This document shows, one piece after another, positions 35,001 to 43,236 of a DNA stretch of 64,000 nt. The number at the start of each line of letters is the position of its first letter. The first letter of the stretch is position 1. The notes under the pieces are model-generated. The model ran no database searches. It saw only the letters and a program-made list of their open reading frames with translations, and was not told the origin of the DNA. This stretch comes from Tetradesmus obliquus (taxonomy: Eukaryota; Chlorophyta; Chlorophyceae; Sphaeropleales; Scenedesmaceae), in the NCBI GenBank assembly GCA_030272155.1, contig CP126193.1, forward strand, positions 6,758,001-6,822,000, read 5' to 3'. Position numbers and translations under genes: made by a program.

Positions 35001-38000
35001 ATTTGAAGAAGTATAACATAACACACCACACAGATGTCAACAGGTCCGCGGTTTCAGCCAGTGACTGGCCATCAAACAAGCAGTATCATTGGCTGATGAG
35101 TTGCTGGTTTAGCGGTTGCCTGCAGTGTGATGTCCACCTGGTGGGTGATGCACTGGCGCACAGCAGCCTCAAACATTATGCTGCTGCATTCGTTCATTGC
35201 TTGACACTCAGAGCATGAAAAGGTTTACAACACAACACACGTAAAAGGTGCGCATGCTGCTGCACTGCAGGTCCCTCGCCCCTCCTTCTACACTGCCAGC
35301 ATGAGCGGCGTGGTGGGCAGCCAGCTGGGCCAGTTTGGGCACAAGCCAGAGGTGCTGGGCGAGCTGCTGGCAGGTGGGGGCTGCAAAAGCAGCATGCTAA
35401 TATGACTAAGAACAAGTGATGAATCATTGATCATAAAGGCAAAATTTAAGTGGTTCAAAGGGCATAATGGGGCATGGGCAGCCAGCTGGTGCAGTTTTGG
35501 CTACAGGCTGAGGTGCTGGGTGAGCTGCTGACAGGTGGGAGAGGGGCTGCAGTGGCAACTGTGTTGACAATGTTGTGAAAGTCGAACCTCTTTTGAGAGA
35601 GGGTCGTTGCACGTGGATCCTGGCACCATGTTATGCTTCAGGGTGACCGACGGAGCAGCTGCTTGCCAGCCATTTGATGTGCTTGAGCTGCCAGGCTAAA
35701 GCCGCGACACAACTCACTCACTTTAATATCACTTTATCTGCACAGGCCGGCGGCTGTCGCTGTCTCCCAGCGAGGGCGCGTATGCGCGCAGCGTCAAGGG
35801 CAGCGCCTCCCCGCATGACCTGGAAGTGGTCGGGCAGCTGCTGCACAGCCTGATGACGTATGAAATGCAGCTAGAGCCAGGCGAGATGGACAGCGTTATG
35901 CTGCAGGTGCGCCGTGCAAAGCTTTGAGGTCAATGGTTTGTGGATTGTAGGCTTGGGCATGACTCCCACACAGGTTGCAATTTGTTGCCCACCATTGCTC
36001 AACTTGCTGGTGCGTTGCTGATGCCTCACACTGACGCACTGAGGTGCAGCTGCGCAACTGCTGGCTTCTTTGCAGCTACTGGCTTACTCTCTCTGCTGGC
36101 CTCTGCTGTCTGGCTGTGCGTGCATTGATTTCTGCCTGCAGGTGTGTCAGGGCATGGAGGCTCAGCTGCTCTGTGCTGTGGCCTTTGCTGACACGTGCTG
36201 CAATCTGTTGTTCTTTTCCGGCTGTCACTGCAGGTGCGCCAGGGCATTGAGGCGCAGCTGCGCAGCCCGCTGCACGCCTACCACAGCCGCGTGAGGCAGG
36301 TCAACTACGACGCCTGCTACTTCTTCGACCCCATCACACTGCAAGAACTGGACAAGGTGTGGTCGAGGATCAAAGTTCAAGTAGTATAGAGCAAGCATGA
36401 CAGCGTCATACGAAGTAGTTTTGCATAAAATTGCTCCGGCAGTAAACACTGCCGCAACTGCTTATGTGCTCGTGCTGTGGAGGAATGCCTTAGGGCCCTT
36501 GCATGCTGACCAAAGCGTGCGCTGCTGCTGCTGCTGCTGCTGCCACCACCCGGCTACTGCTGCTGCTGCTGGTGCTGCTGCCACCACCCGGCTACTGCTG
36601 CTGCTGCTGCTGCCGCCGCAGGTGGATCTGGAGGCCTCCTGCAGCCACCACCGGTCCTCCTTCTCCAACCCGGCAGAGTTCACTGTCGTCTTTACAGGCA
36701 ACGTGAAGTTCACGGCGCTGCTGCTGCTGCTGCCCCTATAGGTTGATCTGGAGGCCTCCTGCAGCCACCACCGGTCTTCCTTCTCCAACCCCGCAGAGTT
36801 CACGGTCGTCTTCACAGGCAACGTGAAGTTCACGGCGCTGCTGCCTGTCATAACAACCTACCTGGCCACAATCCCTGCGGCCCCGGGGCGCGGCGGCCCG
36901 AGGGATTGCCGGACGCTGAGGCCGCTGCCGTTCAAGTTCCCTGAGCAACCTGTGGTTGAGGATGTGGAGGTGAGGCTCGCGGTTTACGCATCAGGGTGGA
37001 GTAATTTTCAGGGGTGCAGGATCACGGGACTCTGACGCTGCTGCCGTGCAAGTTCCCTAAGCAGCCTGTGGTCGAAGAATGATGAGGAGGTGAGACTGCA
37101 TTTCATTCAGTACTTGTATTTCATGGGCTTGGTGTGACATGTCATGCTGCTTTCACGATCATGGGGAGAGGGGCTGTGTATAAGCAGCTATCCGAGTGCG
37201 TGTGTGAAGTCATTGCTGGTGTCTCGTCACATTGACTGCGGTACGCCGCCGCTGCTGCTGCTGCCGCTGCTGCTCTAGGTGGACATGGTGTCCCCCTTAA
37301 CCCAAAGCCAGATCACACTGCCAGTGGGCCTGGAGCGTGCTGTGGCGCGGGAGCAGCTGTGGTGGCTCAGCGCGGCATGCCGGCTGCTGGAGACACGCCT
37401 GCTGCAGGTGTGGGGAAAAGATAGCTGAATTTTTGAGGACAGCAACAGGAAGTAGGAACGCCCTGGAGGACTGGCATTGCTGCTGGCAGCAGCAGCTTTG
37501 CTTTGAGTTGGGTGCCGCGTACACCGTGGATGTGGCCAGCTTCTTCGGCTGCTGGCTAGTCACCAACCTTCCCTGCTGCGCGGTCCAGTGCCTGTTCAAC
37601 TCAGCTGGCATGGCCAGAAAGCCAACCCTTTTCTTTCCCTGGCGCCCTGCCGTCCCTGACACCAACCCAAGCTGTGCCGCAGCGCCTGCTCTGATAACAC
37701 ATGGATCGCAGAAGCTGCGCTTTGAGTTTGGTTACGCATACACAGTCAGAGTGGCCAGCTTCTTTGGCTGCGAGGCGCCTAAAGCTGCCCCTGTGGCATT
37801 TGCAGACTCACCAATTTTCCTTCTTCCTCTTTCCGCTTGATACAGGCAGCTCTGAACGCCCTGCCGCCCCACATCGCATGCCTCGAGTGCTATGTGCTGT
37901 GCCGCACTGCCTTTTCTGCCTGCAGAAGCTGCGCTTTGAGTTTGGCGACGTGTACACAGTCAGTGTGGCCAGCTTCTTCGGCTGCGAGGCGCCCAGCAGC

Positions 38001-39909
38001 ACTAGGGCCAAGCTGTGGGGCGATGTGAGCATCGCGTTCACCTGCGACCCTGCAAACAAGGTGAAAAGTGTGTGCGCATGGTTTTTGGTGCAAGGTTTTT
38101 GCGCACGGTTGTTGCAACAGTAGAGTCCACCTGCGTCGTGATGTGAGCATTGTCTTCACCTGCGACCCTGCAAATAAAGTGAGCATGCGTGGCCGCCGTG
38201 TTGCGGCTACAGCTCCTCTTCTTGTTGTGGCTGCAAGGCGCCCAGCAGCACCGGTGCACAGCTGTGGGGTGATGTGAGCATCGCATTCACTTGCGACCCC
38301 GCAAACAAGGTGGGTTAACGTGGCCATGGTGCGGCGGTCGTGGGTTGGTCTGTCCATTCTGCTGTGCTGTGCCTCGCTCTGTAGCTGTGGGCCGTCCTCA
38401 CCTGCGACCCCGCCAACAGCAGGTGGGTGGGCGGTTCCGTTTGCACGGTAACAGCTGCAATGCCCTTTGTAATTGAGCTAGCTGCTGCAGCTGACACTGC
38501 TGCTGCTGCTGCTGCTGCCACTGTGCAGGAGCGCCTGTTAGAGTACGCACTGACAGTTGCTGACACCGAAACTGCTGACGCTGATGCTTTCGCTGCTGCC
38601 GCTGCCGCCGCTGTTGCCACAGGAGCGGCTGGTTGAGCTGGCACTGACCACGCTGGAGCAATTGCGCGCTGCTATACCTAGGTGCTGCTGCTGCTGTTGT
38701 TGACAATGCTGTTGTTTGTTTCAACTGCTGCTGCTGCTGCTGCTGCCACAGGAGCGGCTGGTGGAGCTTGCGCTGACCACACTGGCATGGAGGGCTTGCA
38801 ATTACAGCCGATGCTTCTGCTGCTGCTGAATGTTGTGGGTTTTATTGATGCTGCATGTGATACAGGAACGGCTGGTTGAGCTGGCGCTGACCACGCTGGA
38901 GAGGCTGCAGGAGGAGGGGCCCACACAGGCGGAGGTGGACACCCTGCTGTGAGTGACACAGCATTGCTGTTTGGGGTCGATGTTAAGCGACGGTTAAGCA
39001 GCATGCAGTGTCAAGGTGGATGTTTGCTCCTCGCAACATGTGCCTGCTGCGCTGAGCTTGACACACTATGCTGACGCATCTCATCAATGTATGCTTCACC
39101 TGCTGCTGCTGCTGCTGTTGCTGCCGCGCTGACCCTGGCAGCAACGTGGAGCGCTTTGACTGGGAGAACCTGCAGCAGGAGAACAGCTTCTGGCATGATG
39201 TGGTGGTCAATGGCTACCAGAGCAGGAAATATGCAGAGGGAGGGGACCTGGATGCGGTGTGGGCGCGCATACGCGATTCGCGGGATGAGGTGAGCAGTAG
39301 TAGTAGCAGCAGCAGCAGCAGTAGCAATAGCGAGGCATGATGTGGTGGTCAACGGCTACCAGAGCAAGGAAGTCTCGGAGGACGGAGATGTGGATGCGGT
39401 GCGGGCGCGGATCAGGGAGTCAAGGCATGAGGTGAGATGCAGCAGCAGAAGCAGAAGCAGCAGCAGCAGCAGCAGCAGCAGCAGGGAAGTACACGGAGGG
39501 CGAGGAGGAAGTGGACCTGGGTGCGTACGCGCCTCACGCGACGAGGTGAAGGGCGGCGGCAGCAGCAGCAGCAGCAGCAGCATACCAGTGTCACAACCAT
39601 TGGTTTCGTTGCAAGTGGCGATGTGTTTGCTGTCCAAAACATTGGCTTGCTGCTGCTGCTGCTGCTGCAGGTCATGGCCGAGATGACTCCACAGACCTTG
39701 CAGGCCATGCTCTGCCGGCTCTTCCCGCACCCCTGTCGCAGCAGATACACTGCCATCACTATGATGCCTTGCTGCTGCTGCTGCTGCTGCTGCTGCCGCT
39801 GCTGCTGCTGCAGGTCATGGCGGAGATGACTCCACAGACCTTGCAGGCCATGCTGTGCCGGCTCTTCCCGCACCCCTGCCGCAGCAGATATACCGCCATC
39901 ACTATGATG

Positions 39910-39969
<60 letters not shown>

Positions 39970-40220
39970 AGGTCATGGCGGAGATGACTCCACAGACCTT
40001 GCAGGCCATGCTGTGCCGGCTCTTCCCGCACCCCTGCCGCAGCAGATATACCGCCATCACTATGATGCCGCGCCCGCCAGGCTTGTTGGGCCGGCTGGCT
40101 TTCAGGTGGGCGACAGCCAGCAGCAGCACGCAGATTGCAGTGGCGGCGGCTGGCGTTGGCGTGCTGGTGGCTGCGGCTGCTGCTGCTGTGGTGGTGGCGC
40201 GGCGGCGGGCGGCGCAGTAG
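27323..40220 (+). CDS. M16 family zinc metalloprotease with C-terminal membrane tail
   Basis: Insulinase-fold zinc peptidase, 1173 residues. The 23 in-frame exons are 27323-27438, 27824-27884, 28141-28218, 28843-29036, 29541-29660, 30039-30122, 30638-30826, 31348-31456, 32056-32213, 32632-32722, 33130-33229, 33545-33668, 34050-34167, 34368-34988, 35271-35373, 35746-35906, 36234-36356, 36742-36969, 37279-37407, 37926-38060, 38866-38948, 39142-39289, 39972-40220. The inverted zinc motif HILEH is at residues 74-78, followed by FNAT, RYSNHDIVAFLES and LAKERGAVMEEL, as in M16B/PqqL-type and plant M16 enzymes. The middle exon 14 is a linker with Ser, Glu and Gln runs plus a GLTG repeat. The second half repeats the fold without the motif (FTGNV, FGDVYTVSV, FTCDPANK). 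The last 30 residues form a hydrophobic Ala/Val helix followed by RRR, a possible tail anchor. The substrate is unknown. Nearly every intron contains copies of the neighbouring exon edges. Confidence 0.93.
28613..28775 (+). repeat. Two copies of M16 exon 4 start
   Basis: Copies at about 28613-28660 and 28722-28775 repeat the 5' edge of exon 4 (true start 28843), each behind a GCAG acceptor. They code variants of NHDIVAFLES (CDIVAFLDP and NHTIVAFVES). Confidence 0.85.
29160..29275 (+). repeat. Copy of M16 exon 4 end
   Basis: Repeats the last 110 bases of exon 4, coding YTLMVPTAAEHDDN and then SIAMLSEFAARI after a one-base shift, and keeps the downstream GTGCGGCTG intron start. The true exon ends at 29036. 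Confidence 0.88.
29398..29977 (+). repeat. Copies of M16 exons 5 and 6 starts
   Basis: A copy at 29398-29470 repeats the first 70 bases of exon 5 (true start 29541) with the upstream ACATG-rich intron, and codes CAPEDLAKERGAVMEELRM. A copy at 29945-29977 repeats the first 30 bases of exon 6 (true start 30039; YEIRLPIGLES). Both have a CAG acceptor. Confidence 0.88.
30511..31060 (+). repeat. Copies of both edges of M16 exon 7
   Basis: A copy at 30511-30572 repeats the start of exon 7 (true exon 30638-30826; YLPHRMAVVAVGDFPDCAA). A copy at 31003-31060 repeats its end (EVPRVLPDSWQHSEP) with the GTGGG donor. The two lie on opposite sides of the true exon. Confidence 0.88.
31621..31985 (+). repeat. 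Three copies of M16 exon 9 start with CTG tracts
   Basis: Copies begin at 31621, 31765 and 31934, each behind an AG acceptor, before the true exon at 32056. All are open across VLFQACLNGRLYRL or close variants (ACLTGRLYRL, ACLKGRLYRL). The second continues to DPPFFSASL. A long CTG tract lies at 31683-31753 (about 23 units), with shorter ones before 31600 and 32030. Confidence 0.92.
32262..32855 (+). repeat. Copies of M16 exon 9 end and exon 10 edges
   Basis: The end of exon 9 recurs at about 32262-32320 (SACAAVDMFVLGMV). The start of exon 10 recurs at about 32434-32475 and 32531-32570, both behind CGCCGCAG acceptors and coding ALEAVLVEL (true exon 32632-32722). The end of exon 10 recurs at about 32822-32852 (TVKSMQ plus the GTGGGTG donor). 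Confidence 0.88.
33413..33985 (+). repeat. Copies of M16 exons 12 and 13
   Basis: The start of exon 12 is repeated at about 33413-33480 before the true exon (33545-33668), and its end at about 33735-33775 after it, with the GTGAGCAGC donor. Exon 13 is nearly fully repeated at about 33908-33985 (KWHSEAALRKMVEAVAAAEA) before the true exon at 34050. Confidence 0.87.
35470..36178 (+). repeat. Copies of M16 exon 15 and exon 17 start
   Basis: At about 35470-35540 the end of exon 15 (true end 35373) recurs with its donor, coding GSQLVQFWLQAEVLGELLT. At about 36141-36178 the start of exon 17 (true start 36234) recurs behind a CTGCAG acceptor, coding VCQGMEAQL. Confidence 0.85.
36622..36741 (+). repeat. 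Near-identical copy of M16 exon 18 first half
   Basis: Repeats 90 bases of exon 18 with about five silent or near-silent differences, coding VDLEASCSHHRSSFSNP onward to FTALL. It has its own CCGCCGCAG acceptor. It is followed by a CTG tract and then CCCCTATAG, which is both an in-frame stop for the copy and the acceptor of the true exon at 36742. A decayed copy of the exon 18 end is at about 37022-37092. Confidence 0.92.
37494..38420 (+). repeat. Copies of both edges of M16 exon 20
   Basis: Two copies of the start lie before the true exon (37926-38060), at about 37494-37560 and 37712-37790. Three copies of the end, coding variants of DVSIAFTCDPANK with donor, lie after it at about 38125-38180, 38238-38310 and 38384-38420. 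Starts upstream and ends downstream is the general pattern in this gene. Confidence 0.9.
38529..38800 (+). repeat. Three copies of M16 exon 21 start
   Basis: Copies begin at 38529, 38623 and 38752 behind CAG acceptors, before the true exon at 38866. All code variants of ERLVELALTTLE. CTG tracts or GCTGCTGCC runs precede the copies. Confidence 0.9.
39332..39560 (+). repeat. Two copies of M16 exon 22 end
   Basis: Copies at about 39332-39431 (HDVVVNGYQSKEVSEDGDVD and on to the GAGGTGAG donor) and about 39486-39550 (more decayed) follow the true exon (39142-39289). AGC tracts follow each donor, so CAG-type triplets sit downstream of the donors. Confidence 0.9.
39671..39971 (+). repeat. Two extra cassettes of M16 last exon start plus CTG tract
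   Basis: Cassettes start at 39671 and 39814, followed by the true last exon at 39972. Each is about 100 bases of exon (VMAEMTPQTLQAMLCRLF to TAITMMP), nearly identical, then a CTG tract and a CAG acceptor. The tract before the true exon (39913-39969) is about 19 units. No GT donor follows the first two cassettes, so they cannot be ordinary internal exons. Confidence 0.93.
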
Positions 40221-41603
40221 CTACAGTTGTAGCAGTGGCTGTGGATGCCTGATTGGCCGGCTGGCTTTCAGGTGGGCGACAGCCAGCAGCAGCACGCAGA
40301 TTGCAGTGGCAGCGGCTGGCGTTGGCGTGCTGGTGGCGGCGGCTGCTGCTGCTGCTGCTGTGGTGGTGTCGCGGCGGCGGGCAGCGCAGTAGCTGCTGTT
40401 TTCAGCAGTGGGTGCGACGGCTGGTGGGGTGGGGGTGCTGGTGGCTGCTGCTGTGGCAGTGGCTGCTATCACCATGATGCCGCGCCCGCCAGGCTTGATA
40501 AGGTCGGCTGGCTTTCAAGTGGGCCACAGCCAGCAGCAGCACGCAGATCGCGGTGGCGGCGGCTGGGGTGGGCGTGCTGGTGGCGGCGGCGGCTGCTGCT
40601 GCTGTTGTGGTGGCGCGGGGGCGGGCGGCGCAGTAGCTTCTGATGTAACAGTGTGGGTGGCGGCGGCTGGGGTGGGGGTGCTGGTGGCGGCTGCAGCTGC
40701 TGTTGTGGTGTCGCGGCGGCGAGCAGCGCAGTAGCTGCTGCTGTAGCAATGGCTTTGGCGGCGTCTGGGGTGGGCGCGCTGGTGGCGGCGGCTGCTGCAG
40801 CAGCTGCTACTGCTACTGCTGCTGCTGCTGCTGTGCCAGTGGCTGTAGCGCGGCGCAGTAGCAGCAGTAGGTGTGCGGTTGCTTGGGGAGTTGCAGCTGG
40901 TGTGCTTGTATGTTGTAATTATTGACGCGGCAGCGAAGTGCTGAGCTTGCAGCTTATTTGCATCTTTTGCGCTCAAGTGCAGGGCTGACATCTGAACATG
41001 ATCAAACAGCACGTGCATGCACACGAGGTGGCAGCCCTCACCTTGGGCTGGCTGTTGCACTGACAAGCATTTGCATGCCACTTTGTGGTCTTGTCTGCTA
41101 TGCCTGTGCGGTTTTGGGGTCGGATATGCTCCAGCCAACATCAAATTTAAACAATACCGCCACCGATATGAGTTTGAGAGGTTCTGAGACGTCTGATGAC
41201 CGTAGACACTGGCCAGGCCGCAGCTGGTGTGCACTGCTTGGGTGGTGATGTCAGCACTGTTAGATGCGCATGTTGCCTCGCTGGTTGCTCTGCAGATGTT
41301 ACCAACAACTTACGTGTTTACTCGGACGTATTATTCCGTTGCCAAAGCCACCCTGATCTCGACTGGACGCCCTCTTTGGAACGCTTCGTGTGCTCCTCTT
41401 CGTCGCAGCTCCTGCCCCGCATGCTTGCCCCTGCACCTGTGCAAAGTTCAACGTTGCGTTATAGCCATATCGCTGTTCGTATAGTCTGCCGTCGAGGTCT
41501 TTTCAGGCCGGCAGCAGCGAAGCAGCACCAGCAACAGCAGCAGCAGTGTGCTCGTCCCCAACACCTCCCACTCCACCCCCAATACAAGCACCCCACCCCC
41601 ACC
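40221..41603. other. Spacer between M16 protease and VOC gene
   Basis: The first 650 bases are tandem copies of the protease 3' end, described separately. The rest (about 40920-41603) shows no recognised exon and should hold the promoter and 5' UTR of the VOC gene. The frame upstream of the VOC start is open to 41196, but without conserved sequence. Confidence 0.5.
40255..40870 (+). repeat. Tandem copies of M16 C-terminal tail after the stop codon
   Basis: Copies of the last 135 bases of exon 23, coding the hydrophobic tail and the RRRAAQ-stop end, follow the true stop at 40220. They lie at about 40255-40392, 40500-40637, 40650-40734 and 40740-40860, with partial pieces near 40405-40490. Several keep GCGCAGTAG at the end. 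They are inside the probable 3' UTR or are dead duplicates. Confidence 0.9.
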
Positions 41604-42158
41604 ATGGCAACATCAGCATCACCAGCAGCAGCTGCTGCAGCAGCAGCAGCTGACTCCCCTGCATCAGCACCAGCTGGCATCAACGTAGTGGGGCCAGACC
41701 ACATCGTGCTTCGAGTGGCAGATCCAGTGGCCTCAGTTGCTTGGTACTTCAGCAAGCTAGGCCTGCAGCCAGTGAGGCTGCAGGAGTATCAAGACGGAAA
41801 AGTCCCTTTCCCATCTGTGCGTGTGAGCCCCACCTTTCTGATCGACTTCATGAAGCAAAAGCCAGCGGATGCAGAGCAGCAGCAGCACGGGCCGCAGGCA
41901 GCAGCAGCAGGCACAAGTAAGACCAGCGGTTCTGCAGCGCCGGCAAACCTGGACCACCTGTGCTTAGTTGTCGGGGGAGATGATATAGAAGATGTTAAGC
42001 AGCGGCTAGCGGCGCTTGGTGTGCAGGCAGAGCAGCAGTTTGATGGGGTGGTGGTGAAGCGATTTGGGGCGCAGGGGAATGCGCTGTCAATCTATGTGAG
42101 GGACCCTGACTCAAATGTGGTGGAGCTGCGGACATACGGCAGTCAGGCCAGCAGCTGA
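41604..42158 (+). CDS. VOC superfamily (glyoxalase/dioxygenase fold) protein
   Basis: Single-exon gene for a 184-residue vicinal-oxygen-chelate protein. Two beta-alpha-beta-beta-beta modules are visible: DHIVLRVADPVASVAWYFSK to FLIDFM, and LDHLCLVVGG to YVRDPDSNVVELRTYG. The usual metal-site positions are His in DHIVL, Asp in LIDF (often Glu), His in DHLCL and Glu in VVELR. The role may be glyoxalase-like detoxification or another small-molecule reaction; substrate not predictable. The start at 41604 has the best context (CACCATGG) and is followed by an Ala/Ser-rich stretch. An in-frame ATG at 41421 would add 61 residues that look like an organelle leader (basic, Ser/Arg-rich), so targeting remains open. 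Two partial copies of the 3' end follow. Confidence 0.9.
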   Translation: MATSASPAAAAAAAAADSPASAPAGINVVGPDHIVLRVADPVASVAWYFSKLGLQPVRLQEYQDGKVPFPSVRVSPTFLIDFMKQKPADAEQQQHGPQAAAAGTSKTSGSAAPANLDHLCLVVGGDDIEDVKQRLAALGVQAEQQFDGVVVKRFGAQGNALSIYVRDPDSNVVELRTYGSQASS

Positions 42159-42269
42159 AACCAGCAGAGCCGATTTGTGTCAGTTTTACTCTTGCAGCAG
42201 CCACAGCTGCTGCTTGTGTTTGGGGTCCTGGCTGATCGCAGAAAGCGGTAGTGGTTCTGTGCACACGTG

Positions 42270-42660
42270 CTGCAGCAGTTTAATGGGGTGGTGGTGAGGC
42301 ACTTTGGTGTGCAGGGCAATGCGCTGTCGATTTATGTGAGGGACCCTGACTCAAAGGTGGTGGAGCTGCGGACGTATGGCGGGGCAAGCAGCAGCTGAGC
42401 AGCAGCTAGAAGATTACTACAGTAACATATGAGTACTGCAGTAGGCCATCGCTGCTGCTGGAAGTGTTGGTGTTCAGGCTTTGGAGGTGCTGTTCAAATG
42501 CTGCTAGTACCAGTGAGCTGGCCCTGTGCTGCAGTTGGTGGCCGCTGTTTGGTGCTGCGCTTTGGTGTGCAGGGCAATGCGCTGTCGATCTATGTGCGGG
42601 ACCCTGACTCAAATGTGCTGGAGCTGCGGACGTACGGCGGTGGGGCCAGCAGCTGAGCAC
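42270..42660 (+). repeat. Two copies of VOC gene 3' end
   Basis: Copies at about 42270-42398 and 42556-42656 repeat the last 100-125 bases of the VOC coding region. They code GNALSIYVRDPDS, then VVELRTYG or VLELRTYG, and end in ASSS- or ASS-stop with the stop codon kept. A CTG tract follows at about 42711-42761. Confidence 0.92.
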
Positions 42661-42661
42661 C

Positions 42662-43236
42662 TGCTCAATGTACATGGTGCATGTTTTGTACTATGGCAGC
42701 AGCCAGCCACTGCTGCTGCTGCTGCTGCTGCTGTTGCTGTTGCTGCTGCTGCTGCTGCTGCTTATTTTTGGGTTCCTGGAAGTGTGGCCTGGTTGTGCTG
42801 GCACCGCTAGTTGACCGGACCAGCCTGGGTGCACATGCTGTAGTTGTATATGCATTATGGCGGCTATTTACCAATGACTAACAGGGGACTAGTACTGTGG
42901 TGTGGGCGTGTAGGTGCGCGCTGCTGGTGCACATGGCGCCTTGCAAGGATTGTCTTTGTAACAGGAAGGTTGCGACCAATAATGCTTGAACTTCCACAGC
43001 GACCCCCAGCTCACAGCCATAGAACTTGTCTTTTACAGCCTAGTAGCAGCACCATGACCAGCAACAGGCGTGTTCGAAAGCTCTTGAGTCGCAACGTCAC
43101 ATGATGTTAGCCGCCAACCCACACAGCTGCTGAGCGCCGCCCGACAGTGGTGCACCACTGTCGCCACGTGGCAATGCCCATGGGTCGAACAAACAAACCA
43201 CACAGACAAACACATGACTGACAATCACCAGTCAGG
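42662..43236. other. Convergent spacer, no gene seen
   Basis: Lies between the VOC copies (+) and the stop codon of the methyltransferase gene (-). It holds a CTG/TTG tract at 42711-42761 and probably both 3' UTRs. No exon recognised. Confidence 0.5.
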
